Positions 8,455-18,235 of a stretch of DNA of 64,000 nucleotides are shown in pieces; within the stretch, counting starts at the first letter, position 1, and each line of letters starts with the position of its first letter. The stretch is taken from contig CAVOLM010000018.1 of the NCBI GenBank assembly GCA_963696675.1, positions 107,668 to 171,667 of the forward strand, written 5' to 3'. This DNA is from DATBVX01 sp963696675 (lineage in GTDB: Bacteria > Pseudomonadota > Gammaproteobacteria > Steroidobacterales > Steroidobacteraceae). Both the position numbers and the translations under genes were made by a program. The notes beneath the pieces were generated by a model. It ran no database searches, had not been told where the DNA came from, and saw nothing but the letters and a program-made list of their open reading frames with translations.

Positions 8455-10152
8455 CTATCCTGCGCTCAGGAAACCGATCCACTGGCGTGCGCGCTCTGCG
8501 AGTGTCGGCGGCAGCGCGACTACCGAGCGTTCCGCGAGCCGACGCGCCGCCTTGCTGACCCACTGATAGCGGATATCGCCGGGTGCTTGTGCCAGCAGCA
8601 CCGGGTGACGGATCTCTTCGAGCATCTCTTTTACCGGGTAATCGAACGCAGCCATGCACAGCTCACCGTAGTGACGCGGCTGTTTCATGATGTCGACCAG
8701 CATCGGATGCAGGCGGCTGGCGCTGATTTCCGGCGTGCGCCGGCGCACCGAGGCTCGATCGCGCTCATACCAGGGCCAGTTCAGCTCCTGATCGTGCAGG
8801 CGACGCCAGAGTGAAACGAGGTGAGTACCGTCGCGCGTCGGCGTGATGTCCGGGCAGTACTGCTTATGCAGCGCACGCCGCTCGGTAGCGGTCAGAAAAA
8901 AGACTCCGTCGAGCACCAGGCGGTGCATCCGTTCGGGCGCCGTGCGTGCGAACTCGATGGCGAGGGGCGTCGCGGTGAACTCGGCGATGATGTCGACGTC
9001 CTGCAACTGCAGCGCGTCGAGCAACTCGAGCAGCACGAGCTTGTAATTGGCGATCTCCGGGTTTGGGACCGGATCCGAGTCGCCCGAGCCCGGCAGATCA
9101 ATGGCGATCACCGGCCGTTCGACGGCGAGCTCCTGCATCAAAGGGCGCAGCTGCGCACTCGACCCGGGTGTTTCGTGCAGCAGCAGGATCGTCCGCCCGG
9201 CTCCATTGCCGCGGCGTCGCACATGCAGCTGACCGTGACTCAGGTCAACGTAACTGCTCAGCTCTGACGGGCCTGCCGAACGCGCCCTGGGGGCGATGGA
9301 TCGCGCGCTACGGTCGCTGTGCTCGCGAAAGATCAGGCGCAGGCGCGCGCGCCACTCCTCATCGTCGGCGCGTAATCGCTCCATCGTCACATTTGGCGGC
9401 AGCTTCTCGGGCAGTGCATCGAGGGCGCGATATAGAAAATCATCCTCGCGCGCCATCACGATGGTTCGCGCGTCCACTTGTTGTATGAGTTGCAGGGCAT
9501 CACAGCGCTGGATGGCGTTCGTGGCGCTGGCGTAGTGAGCGCCGGCATTGAACAGATCGAGCGCATACGCGTGCAGCGTCGCTTCATCGGGAAGGTCTGC
9601 GTTCAGACGGGCGCGCTCGTGACGCGCGAACCACGGATAGAAACGCTGCGCATCGAGCATGCGCGACCATTCGCGGACCAGATGGCTGCCATCATCACTG
9701 AGCTCGAAGGGCGGCAGATAGCGTTGCAGGAACTGTGCGTCGGGCAGCTCGAGCGGCAATGACAGCCCGTTGAGCACGGCGACGCTCACCTTGTCCGGGT
9801 GGGCGATCGCAAGCTGCAGGGCAATCTTCGAGCTGCCGTGATAGCCGTATAGCGGGCAGCGCTCGACTCCGAGCGCGTTCAGCGCCTCGGCTACCGAAGC
9901 GGCGAAGTGCGCCGCAGAAGGTGGTGTCAGGACCGAAAGCGCAGAGGAATTGCCGTAACCCGGCAAGTCGAGGGCGATGAGCGTGAATTCATCGCTCAGC
10001 TTTTCCATCAGGTCGGCGTAAATGGACGAGGAGCGGGGCGGCTCCGGCAACAGCAGCACGCTCGGCCCCTGTCCCGCGATCCGATAGTGCAGCTGGCCGC
10101 TGCCTGTTCCGAGGTATCCCCGGCGAATGCGTCGGGGCGCCGGCATGGCCAT
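8455..10152 (-). CDS. Tandem alpha/beta-hydrolase fold protein lacking both nucleophiles
   Basis: 565 residues containing two alpha/beta-hydrolase units in tandem, about residues 15-275 and 295-560. Each has the oxyanion-loop region (LLLPEPPRSS; LLLHETPGSS), the strand-4 region (LIALDLPGYGNS; VIAIDLPGSGDS) and a nucleophile elbow. The elbows read GYHGS and AEFTA, where GxSxG is expected, so the catalytic Ser is His in one and Phe in the other. Its start is 13 bases after etfA, in one apparent operon with etfBA. It may be a non-catalytic binding protein; ordinary esterase activity looks unlikely. Confidence 0.85.
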   Translation of the reverse strand: MAMPAPRRIRRGYLGTGSGQLHYRIAGQGPSVLLLPEPPRSSSIYADLMEKLSDEFTLIALDLPGYGNSSALSVLTPPSAAHFAASVAEALNALGVERCPLYGYHGSSKIALQLAIAHPDKVSVAVLNGLSLPLELPDAQFLQRYLPPFELSDDGSHLVREWSRMLDAQRFYPWFARHERARLNADLPDEATLHAYALDLFNAGAHYASATNAIQRCDALQLIQQVDARTIVMAREDDFLYRALDALPEKLPPNVTMERLRADDEEWRARLRLIFREHSDRSARSIAPRARSAGPSELSSYVDLSHGQLHVRRRGNGAGRTILLLHETPGSSAQLRPLMQELAVERPVIAIDLPGSGDSDPVPNPEIANYKLVLLELLDALQLQDVDIIAEFTATPLAIEFARTAPERMHRLVLDGVFFLTATERRALHKQYCPDITPTRDGTHLVSLWRRLHDQELNWPWYERDRASVRRRTPEISASRLHPMLVDIMKQPRHYGELCMAAFDYPVKEMLEEIRHPVLLAQAPGDIRYQWVSKAARRLAERSVVALPPTLAERARQWIGFLSAG

Positions 10153-10164
10153 CTCGAAGAACTC

Positions 10165-11110
10165 CTACGAGCCGATCAGCTTTTCGAGCTCAGGAAGTAT
10201 CGTGAACAGGTCTCCGACCAGCCCGATATCGGCGATCTCGAAGATCGGCGCCTCCGCGTCCTTGTTGATCGCGACGATCGTGCGGGCATCCTTGATCCCG
10301 GTCAGGTGCTGGATGGCACCAGAGATTCCGATGGCGATGTAGAGCTCGGGCGCGATGATCTTGCCGGTCTGACCTACCTGCAGGTCGTTGGGAGCATAGC
10401 CTGCATCGACGGCCGCACGCGAGGCACCGACCGCGGCGCCGAGCTTGTCTGCGAGCGAGTAGAGCAGGCCGAACTTCTCGGCGCTCCCAAACGCGCGCCC
10501 GCCCGAGATCACGCGCCGCGCAGTTTGCAGGTCCGGACGATCTGCCGAGCCGCAGGAGACCGAAACAAATCGCGTGTGCGTGGGCAGCTCGATCGAAAGC
10601 GGGATCGATTCGATCGCAGCGGAGCCGCCCCCGGGCGACGCTTCGAATGAGGCCACGCGCACTGTGGCCACGATCTGCACGTCCGCTGGGACCTCGACCG
10701 TCAGAATCGCATTGCCGGCATACACGGGACGCCGGAAGCGCTGTGCGCTCTCGACCGCCATGATGTCGCTCAATTGGGGCGCACCGAGCAATGCGGCGAC
10801 TCTCGGCATGAGGTCCTTGCCGAACGTCGTCGATGGACCGAACACGTGCGTGAATCCCTTCGCGAGTGCCGCTACCTGCGGCGCCCAGGTCGCGGCCAGC
10901 GGCGTGTGCATTGACGGGATTGTCGACGCGCAGTACGTGATCGACGCCGGTGAGTGCGGCGGCCTGCTCGCTCACCGGGCCGCCGTCTGCCGCCAGGACG
11001 GCGACAGCAATCTCAGGAGCAGGCAGGGCACGTGCGCAGGTCACACACTTGGCCGTGCTCGGATTGAGACGGCCGCCATCGTGTTCGGCAACGATCAACA
11101 CCTTGGCCAT
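10165..11110 (-). CDS. etfA: Electron transfer flavoprotein alpha subunit (one frame change)
   Basis: The FAD-binding alpha subunit of ETF, which passes electrons from acyl-CoA and other dehydrogenases to ETF-quinone oxidoreductase. It begins MAKVLIVAEHD at 11110, sharing one base with the etfB stop (TGATG). The frame changes near 10905 and then runs through the C-terminal FAD domain, with SGRAFGS-like and SGAIQHLTGIKDARTIVAIN motifs and DIGLVGD. Total length of about 314 residues is normal. The broken frame is probably a sequence error, since etfB and the rest of etfA are well conserved. Confidence 0.93.
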
Positions 11111-11856
11111 CAGAGCAGTCCTCTTTTCTTGAGGGCTGCCACCAGTTCCTGCGGATCCTTGACCATCACGCCGCGCTGTCGCTGCGGCGGGGGCTCGCAC
11201 TTCAGGACACTGATCTTCTCCTCCGGCGTAACGCCCAATGCGGCGGCGGTCAGCGTTTCGAGCGGTTTCTTCTTGGCCTTCATGATGTCCGGCAGCTTCA
11301 CGTAACGAGGTTCATTCAGTCTGAGGTCGGTGGTGAGCACTGCGGGCAGCTCGACTTCGATGGTTTCTAGCCCCGCATCGACTTCCCGCGTAACCGTGGC
11401 GTGCCCATCCGCAAGCTCGATACGTGACGCAAACGTAGCCTGTGGCCGGCCCCACAGGGCGGCGAGCATCTGGCCCGTCTGGTTGTTGTCATCGTCGATG
11501 GCCTGCTTGCCGAGAATCGCCAGTCGAGGTTGCTCGCGCTGCACGAGCGCGAGCAAAATCCGCGCCGCAGTCAGCGGCTCGACGGCATCTGCCTGCACGT
11601 GCACGGCCCGGTCTGCACCCATGGCGAGGGCCGTGCGCAGCTGCTGCTGGGCATCGCTTGGGCCGATGCTGACCACGATGACCTCCTGCGCAGCGCCTCG
11701 CTCCTTGATGCGCAGCGCTTCCTCGAGCGCGATCTCATCGAAAGGATTGATGCTCATCTTCACGCCGTCGGTGACCACGCCGCTCCCGTCGGGCTTGACG
11801 CGAATGCGCACGTTGTAGTCCACGACGCGCTTGATGCACACGAGGATCTTGCTCAT
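11110..11856 (-). CDS. etfB: Electron transfer flavoprotein beta subunit
   Basis: 248 residues, full length. It begins MSKILVCIKRVVDYNVRIRV and contains the family signature region (VELPAVLTTDLRLNEPRY) and the AMP-binding segment around VVSIGPSDAQQQLRTALAMGADRAVHV. It forms the soluble cytoplasmic ETF heterodimer with the downstream etfA. It is the first gene of the etfB-etfA-hydrolase operon and is divergent from the serine-hydrolase-like gene; the shared promoter would lie in 11857-12004. Confidence 0.96.
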   Translation of the reverse strand: MSKILVCIKRVVDYNVRIRVKPDGSGVVTDGVKMSINPFDEIALEEALRIKERGAAQEVIVVSIGPSDAQQQLRTALAMGADRAVHVQADAVEPLTAARILLALVQREQPRLAILGKQAIDDDNNQTGQMLAALWGRPQATFASRIELADGHATVTREVDAGLETIEVELPAVLTTDLRLNEPRYVKLPDIMKAKKKPLETLTAAALGVTPEEKISVLKCEPPPQRQRGVMVKDPQELVAALKKRGLL

Positions 11857-12004
11857 CGAACTCAGGTCCGTAAAAAGGGGGGATGCAATCGTAGTCGAGA
11901 GCGCGATGAAACGCAGCCTTGCGCAGCAGACTGAAGGTCAGTCAGTCTGCGCCTGAGGGCGTGTGGCACGGAGCGGACCTGCCGGAAATGCATCGGGGAG
12001 CGCG

Positions 12005-13180
12005 ATGAGCCGTTTTGTGCGTGTTCTGATCGGGAGCGGCATCGTCCTCGGCGCCCTGTGCCTGGTCATCTACCTGTCGGATCCCCTGTTCTGGAAGCGC
12101 CTGCTGAGTTTCCCGGGCCCAGGCACGGTCACTGCGGTTGAGTGGTACCAGCCCAGCGAACCGGTCGCGGGCTCGGAGCGCGACGACCTCACGCTGCAGG
12201 ATGCGGATCAGCGCAGTGTCTCGCAGGAAGCGCTCGATGCCGCGGTTGAGTACGGTACACAGACGCGTTCCGTGGCGCTGCTGGTCTGGCATCGAGGTTC
12301 GCTGCAACTCGAGCACTATTGGCCAGGCTATGACCGGCACTCGCGCACCGACAGCGGTGCGATGCACGCGACAGTGCTGGCACTCGCGTACGGTGCGGCG
12401 ATCGAAGAGGGCGTCATCCGCTCGCTCGATGAGCCTGCCGCAACCTATCTGCCGGAATGGCGCGCCGATGCGCACGCGAAGATCCGGATTCGCGATCTGC
12501 TGCAGATGTCGAGCGGGCTCGAATACCGACCGTGTCACGCAATCCCTGGAATCGAGGGCTGCGCCTGTTTCTGGGCAGCGACATTACGGCGCTGGCGCTG
12601 CGTGCGCCGACGAGCGCCGAGCCTGGCATGCGGTTCGAGTACAACAGTCTCGATGCTCAGATTCTCGGCATCATTCTGCAGCGCGCCTCGGGCATGCGCT
12701 ATGCGCGCTACTTGTCAGAGCGACATCTGGAATCGGCTGGGTGTGGGCGAAGCCGCCGTGTGGCTGGATCGGGATGGTGGCATGGCACGCACGTTTTGCT
12801 GCCTGCAGACCACCGCGCGCGGCTGGCTCGCGGTTGGCCTCACGATTCTTGATCTGGGGCGGGCGGGTGCCGAGCAGGTCGTTCCGGCACCCTGGGTCCT
12901 CGAGATGCTGAAGCCGTCCAGGACCAATCCCAATTTCGGCTTGCAGATCTGGCTCGGCGATGTCACCGAGGGCAAGCGCCCCGAGGACGACGCAAAGCGC
13001 GTGCGGGCGCTACAGTCGGAGCCTTTCGTGGTACGCGATGTCGTGTTTCTTGCCGGCGCGGGTGGACAACGTGTCTACATCGTTCCCTCGCGTGAGCTGA
13101 TCATCGTTCGCACCGGAACACGCCGCTCCGACTGGGATGATGCCAAGTTGCCTAATGCCATCTTGCGCGGGGTATCCTGA
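12005..13180 (+). CDS. Degenerate beta-lactamase/serine-hydrolase family protein (compensating frame changes)
   Basis: About 391 residues of the class C beta-lactamase/6-aminohexanoate-dimer hydrolase fold. The start is ATG 12005 with GGGAG upstream, followed by a signal anchor (VRVLIGSGIVLGALCLVIYL). The reading frame shifts near 12530 and returns near 12720; the intervening conserved part, including FEYNSLDAQILG with the YxN-like Tyr, lies in another frame. At the position of the family's SMHKSV-type SxxK motif the sequence reads AMHATV, so both the nucleophilic Ser and the Lys are Ala. Catalysis is therefore doubtful. Five bases separate it from oppB. Confidence 0.78.
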   Translation: MSRFVRVLIGSGIVLGALCLVIYLSDPLFWKRLLSFPGPGTVTAVEWYQPSEPVAGSERDDLTLQDADQRSVSQEALDAAVEYGTQTRSVALLVWHRGSLQLEHYWPGYDRHSRTDSGAMHATVLALAYGAAIEEGVIRSLDEPAATYLPEWRADAHAKIRIRDLLQMSSGLEYRPCHAIPGIEGCACFWAATLRRWRCVRRRAPSLACGSSTTVSMLRFSASFCSAPRACAMRATCQSDIWNRLGVGEAAVWLDRDGGMARTFCCLQTTARGWLAVGLTILDLGRAGAEQVVPAPWVLEMLKPSRTNPNFGLQIWLGDVTEGKRPEDDAKRVRALQSEPFVVRDVVFLAGAGGQRVYIVPSRELIIVRTGTRRSDWDDAKLPNAILRGVS

Positions 13181-13185
13181 GGGCG

Positions 13186-14109
13186 ATGTGGAGCTACTCG
13201 ATTCGTCGCCTCCTGGGTGCCATCCCGACGCTCTTCATCATCGTCACGCTGGCCTTCTTCATCATGCGCATTGCCCCCGGCGGGCCGTTCGACAGCGAGC
13301 AATCCCCGCCGCCGCAGATCCGCGCCAACCTGGAAGCGGCCTACGGTCTCGATCAGCCGGTGCATGTCCAGTACTTGCGTTACCTCCAAGGTCTCGCCCG
13401 TGGTGACTTCGGCCCGTCGTTCCGCTATCGCGACTTCACAGTAACTGAGCTCATCCGGCAAGGCCTCCCGGTGAGCCTGACGCTCGGCCTGACGGCGCTT
13501 GCACTCGCGATTGGTCTCGGCGTGCCGCTGGGAGTGTGGGCCGCCGTGCGCCACGATCGCCCCGTCGATCACGCGTTGAGAGTGGCCGCGATCCTGGGGA
13601 TCGCGTTGCCGAGCCTCGTGGTCGCACCGCTCCTCGCCCTTGTGTTCGGCGTCAAGCTGCGCTGGTTGCCCGTCGGCGGCTGGGAATCCGGCTCAGTGCG
13701 CACACTCATTCTTCCGGCACTGGCCCTGGCCTTTCCCCTGGTTGCGTTCGTTTCGCGCCTGACGCGGGCGAGCATGCTCGAGATCCTGACCAGCGGATTC
13801 ATTCGCACGGCGCGTGCCAAGGGCCTGCCGGAACGCACAGTCCTCGCACGGCACGCCTTGCGGCCCGCGCTGCTGCCGGTCGTGAGTTATCTGGGTCCGG
13901 CGACGGCGGCGGTGCTGACCGGATCGCTGGTGGTGGAAACGCTGTTCAACATTCCCGGCATGGGCAGGTACCTGGTCCAGGGCGCACTGAATCGCGACTA
14001 CACGCTGGTAATGGGGGTCGTCATCGTCTATGCGACGCTGACGCTTGCGATGAACTTGCTGGTGGATTTGATCTACGGTGTTCTGGACCCGCGCATTCGC
14101 CATGAGTGA
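13186..14109 (+). CDS. oppB: Oligopeptide ABC transporter permease OppB
   Basis: 307 residues, closely following the OppB pattern from IRRLLGAIPTLFIIVTLAFF, through APGGPFDSEQ and GDFGPSFRYRDFTV, to the permease EAA-like loop (RTARAKGLPERTVLARHALR). About six membrane helices. It works in the inner membrane with OppC and the two ATPases to import peptides. The last eight bases overlap oppC. No oppA-type binding protein gene is present in the operon. Confidence 0.94.
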   Translation: MWSYSIRRLLGAIPTLFIIVTLAFFIMRIAPGGPFDSEQSPPPQIRANLEAAYGLDQPVHVQYLRYLQGLARGDFGPSFRYRDFTVTELIRQGLPVSLTLGLTALALAIGLGVPLGVWAAVRHDRPVDHALRVAAILGIALPSLVVAPLLALVFGVKLRWLPVGGWESGSVRTLILPALALAFPLVAFVSRLTRASMLEILTSGFIRTARAKGLPERTVLARHALRPALLPVVSYLGPATAAVLTGSLVVETLFNIPGMGRYLVQGALNRDYTLVMGVVIVYATLTLAMNLLVDLIYGVLDPRIRHE

Positions 14110-14959
14110 ACCGGGGTTCTGGCGCGACACGGAACTGCGCATGCGCGGTAATCGCCTCGTACTGGCGAGCGCGATTGTGCTCCTCGTGATCGCCGTGGCC
14201 GCAGTGATTGGGCCGTGGTTGAGTCCTCACCCGTATGACGAGCTCGACTGGGGCGCATTGGCGAGCGGGCCGACTCTCGAGAACGCCCATTGGCTCGGCA
14301 CCGATCGTCTCGGGCGGGACCTGCTGGTGCGCACGTTGTACGGCACACGCACTTCACTGTTGATCGGCTTGCTCTCGAGCGCTGTGAGTCTACTCGTCGG
14401 AGTGACGTGGGGTACGATTGCCGGCTATGCAGGCGGCCGCATCGATGCGGCCATGATGCGTTTCGTCGACATCCTGTACTCGCTCCCCTACATCTTCTTC
14501 GTGATCATTCTGACGGTCGTGTTCGGGCGGAATATCTTTCTGCTCTTCATCGCCATCGGCGCGGTGGGCTGGCTCACGATGGCGCGCATCGTGCGCGGGC
14601 AGACGCTGAGCCTGCAAGCGGCGCGAGTTCGTCGAGGCCGCGCAGGCACTGGGCGTGCCATCACGGCGCATCATCACGCGCCACATCGTGCCGAACGTTG
14701 CTCGGAGCGGTGATCGTGTACGCGACGCTCACTGATCCCGCAGATGATCCTGTTCGAGAGCTTCCTGAGCTTCCTCGGCCTCGGCGTGCAGGAGCCGTTG
14801 GCGAGCCTCGGCAGTCTCATCGCCGAAGGTGCCGCGGAGATGGAGTCGGCGCCCTGGATGTTGCTCGTGCCCGCGACCGTGCTCGTGTTGCTGCTGGCAT
14901 GCCTGAATTTCATCGGCGAGGGGTTGCGAGATGCGCTCGACCCGCGGGGGCACGCATGA
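14102..14959 (+). CDS. oppC: Oligopeptide ABC transporter permease OppC (frame changes)
   Basis: About 285 residues. ATG 14102 overlaps oppB. The N-terminus MSEPGFWRDTELRMRGNRL and the region HWLGTDRLGRDLLVRTLYG are typical of OppC/DppC. The frame shifts near 14620, where the EAA loop (REFVEAAQALGVPSRRIITR) is split between frames, and again near 14700-14740. The C-terminus LSFLGLGVQEPLASLGSLI and FIGEGLRDALDPR is intact. It pairs with OppB. The stop overlaps oppD (ATGA). Confidence 0.9.
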
Positions 14960-15939
14960 GCGCATTGCTCCAGATCCGGGATCTGCGTGTGCAGTTCGAA
15001 TCGCAGCATGGGGTCGTGCGCGCGGTAGATGGCGTCGACCTCGACGTGCGTGCGGGGGAATGCGTCGGTATCGTCGGGGAGTCCGGCAGCGGCAAGAGCC
15101 AGCTCTTCCACGCTGTGATGGGCGTATTACCGGACAGTGGCCGCGCCACGGGAAGCGCACGGCTGCAAGATGCCGAGCTCCTGGGTCGTCCGGCGCGCGA
15201 GCTCAATCAGGTTCGGGGCGCACGGATCGCAATGATTTTCCAGGACCCGATGACGTCGTTGACGCCGCATCTCACTATCGGCACGCAGATTGGCGAAGTT
15301 CTGATTCAACACCGCAGCCTCGGTACGTCCGCGGCACGTCAACGAGCGCTCGAGCTGCTGGAGCGGGTGCATGTCGGCGCCGCGGCCCAGCGCCTGGCCC
15401 AGTATCCCCACGAACTCTCGGGCGGCATGCGACAGCGCGCGATGATTGCGATGGCGCTCGCTTGCGAGCCGCAGGTGCTGATCGCAGATGAACCGACGAC
15501 GGCGCTCGATGTCACGATCCAGGCGCAGTTGCTCGAACTGTTCTGCGAGCTGCGTCGTGCGATCAACCTGGCGCTCGTGCTCATTACGCACGACCTGGGC
15601 GCGGTGGCCGGACTCGCCGACCGGGTGGCCGTGATGTACGCGGGTCGCATCGTGGAAGAGGCCGGAGTTGAAGACCTGTTTGCGCAGCCACGCCATCCGT
15701 ACACGGATGGCCTGCTGCAGGCCATACCGCGGTTGGATACACCCTTGGATCGCGAGCTGCCCGGCATTCCCGGCCAACCTCCGCTGCATCGGAGTGGCTC
15801 GCCCGGGTGCGCTTTTGTGAGCCGCTGCGATTCAGCTGTTGGCCGCTGCAAGAGCGAGGACCCGAAACTGGCGCTCACATCGAACAGCCGCAGCTCAGTC
15901 GCCTGTTACAACCCGCGCCCGGCAGCATCTGCCACATGA
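14956..15939 (+). CDS. oppD: Oligopeptide ABC transporter ATP-binding protein OppD
   Basis: 327 residues. Walker A GESGSGKS (residues about 37-44), Q-loop FQDPMTSLTP, ABC signature LSGGMRQR, Walker B VLIADEPTTALD and the H-loop His in ITHDLG are all present. The C-terminal oligopeptide-transporter extension has the conserved cysteines (GCAFVSRC, C, VACY). It energises peptide import with OppF. ATGA overlaps link it to oppC and oppF. Confidence 0.95.
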   Translation: MSALLQIRDLRVQFESQHGVVRAVDGVDLDVRAGECVGIVGESGSGKSQLFHAVMGVLPDSGRATGSARLQDAELLGRPARELNQVRGARIAMIFQDPMTSLTPHLTIGTQIGEVLIQHRSLGTSAARQRALELLERVHVGAAAQRLAQYPHELSGGMRQRAMIAMALACEPQVLIADEPTTALDVTIQAQLLELFCELRRAINLALVLITHDLGAVAGLADRVAVMYAGRIVEEAGVEDLFAQPRHPYTDGLLQAIPRLDTPLDRELPGIPGQPPLHRSGSPGCAFVSRCDSAVGRCKSEDPKLALTSNSRSSVACYNPRPAASAT

Positions 15940-16965
15940 GCTTGCCCGACCACAATCCGGGCAGCGCCGCCCTGTTGCGGGTCGAACGGCTGTGCGTCAG
16001 CTATCCGGTGCACCAGGGCTGGCTGCGCCCGGCGACGGATCTCATCGCGCTCCAGGATGTGAGCTTCGAGCTGGCGGCAGGAGAAACGTTGGGCGTTGTG
16101 GGTGAGTCGGGCTGCGGCAAGTCCACGCTGGCACGAGCCCTGGTACAACTCGCAGTACCGCGCGCGGGCCGCATCAGCTGGTTGGGCCAGGCACTGGACG
16201 GGCGCTCGCGCGCTGAGTTGCGCGCGTTGCGTCCGGGCGTGCAGATCGTGTTCCAGGACCCACTCGCAAGCCTCGATCCCCGCATGACGGTGCTCGAGAT
16301 CCTCTCCGAGCCGTTGCGCGAATTTCGTCCGGAGCTCTCAGCGCAGGCGCGGGCGCAGGCCGCGCAGGCAATGCTCGAACGCGTGGGCTTGTCCTCGGAA
16401 GTACTGCGGCGCTACCCGCATGAGTTCAGCGGCGGCCAATGCCAGCGGATCGGCATTGCGCGCGCGTTGATTCTCGGGCCACGCTTGCTGGTGTGCGATG
16501 AGCCGGTGAGCTCACTTGATGTATCGGTCCAGGCGCAGATCGTCAACCTGCTGAAGCGCCTGCAGCGCGAGTTCGATCTGAGCATGATCTTCATCAGTCA
16601 CAACCTCGCGGTCGTGCGTCATATCAGCCAGCGTGTGCTCGTGCTCTATCTCGGCCGGGTCATGGAATTCGCGGGCCGCGAAGAGTTGTTTCGCAGCGCA
16701 CGCCATCCCTACACACAGATGTTGCTCGGATCGATTCCGGTCCCCGACCCACTAGCGGGCGCGCGTTGAACAAACGAGCGCGCCGTTGGGCGAGGTGCCG
16801 TCGCCGCTGCACCCCCCATCGGGTTGCGTGTTCCGCACGCGTTGCACGTGGTCACAGGCGAGGTGTGGCGCCGAAGTGCAGGCGCTCGAGCAGATCGCAA
16901 GGGATCACCAGGTGGCGTGCTGGCGGTGGCGTGAGATCGCGCGCGCCCGCGATCCTGTGGCGTAA
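15936..16965 (+). CDS. oppF: Oligopeptide ABC transporter ATP-binding protein OppF (C-terminal frame change)
   Basis: The second ATPase of the peptide importer. ATG 15936 overlaps oppD. Walker A GESGCGKS, FQDPLASLDPR, signature FSGGQCQR, Walker B LLVCDEPVSSLD and ISHNLA are present. The first frame stops at 16769, but the expected C-terminal tail (GEVPSPLHPPSGCVFRTRC, then HQVAC) continues in another frame to the TAA at 16965. I therefore place the frame change at about 16765-16788 and count the whole span as oppF, about 342 residues. Confidence 0.92.
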
Positions 16966-16970
16966 CTCGC

Positions 16971-18192
16971 ATGGGCCCGCTGGCTGGAATCAAGGTTCTC
17001 GACCTGAGCCGCATTCTCGCAGGTCCCTGGGCGACGCAGCTGCTCGCGGATCTGGGTGCGGAGGTGATCAAAGTCGAGCGGCCCGAAGGTGGCGATGACA
17101 CGCGCAGCTGGGGTCCGCCATATCTCAAGGATCGCGACGGCCGCATGACCAGCGAGTCGGCCTACTTCCTCAGCGCCAATCGTGGCAAGCGCTCGGTAGC
17201 CATCGACTTCGCTACCGATGATGGAAGCAGGCTGGTGCGCGAGCTTGCCCTGCAGTCCGATGTGCTGATCGAGAACTACAAGGTGGGCGGCCTCGAGAAA
17301 TACCGCCTGGCCTGGAAGGATCTCGCCCCGCTCCATCCTGGCCTCATCTATCTGCTCGATCTCCGCGTTCGGTCAGAGCGGTCCTGCAGCAGCGAAGCCC
17401 GGCTACGACGCGATGATCCAGGCGATGGGTGGTCTGATGAGCGTGACCGGATTGCCGGACGAGGAGGCGGGAGGAGGGCCGCAGAAGGTCGGCGTGGCAG
17501 TGGCGGACCTGTTGGCTGGCATGTACGCAGCGACGGCGATTCTGGCGGCTCTGTACGAACGTGAGCGATCCGGACGCGGCCAGTTCATCGATCTTGCGTT
17601 GCTCGATACGCAGGTCGCTGCGCTCGCCAACCAGAGTCTCAACTTCCTGGTCTCCGGCGAGGTTCCGCACCGGCACGGAACGGCGCACCCGAACATCGTG
17701 CCTTACCAGGCATTCGCAACCGCGGACGGCCACCTGATGCTCGCGATCGGTAACGATCGCCAATTCGCACGCTTTTGTGAAGTGGCCGGATGCCGCGAGC
17801 TCGCCGCAGATCCACGCTACGCGACCAACGCCCGGCGGCTGGAGAATCGACAACGGCTGGTCCCGTTGCTGAGCGCCATCTTGAGCTCGCGCGGCACCCG
17901 CGAATGGGTGGACATCCTGGCGTCGGCCAATATTCCCTGCGGACCGATCAACGATCTCGCCCAGGTATTTGCCGAGCCGCAGGTCGTGCACCGCGAGCTC
18001 AGGATGAGCCTGCCGCACGCGACCGGATCCGCACCGGGCGTGAGGAATCCGATCCGCTATTCACGCACAGCGGTCGAGTATGGCCGCGCGGCGCCCCTGC
18101 TCGGCGAGCACACCGACGAAGTGCTGGCCGAGAGGCTCGGGCTGGGACCGCAGGAGCTGCGCGCTCTACGCGATCGCGGCGTGCTCAAATGA
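16971..18192 (+). CDS. CaiB/BaiF family CoA-transferase (one frame change)
   Basis: About 407 residues of the family III CoA-transferases (formyl-CoA transferase/alpha-methylacyl-CoA racemase group), which move CoA between carboxylic acids. The N-terminal MGPLAGIKVLDLSRILAGPW and ADLGAEVIKVERPEGGDDTR are typical. The frame changes near 17365, just before the catalytic Asp in GYDAMIQAMGGLMSVTG. The C-terminal part is intact up to LKAL-like RALRDRGVLK. It starts six bases after oppF and may be co-transcribed. The acyl substrate is unknown. Confidence 0.9.
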
Positions 18193-18235
18193 CGGTACAC
18201 TGTGTCCCTCGATTCATCACCCGGATTGGCATGTC

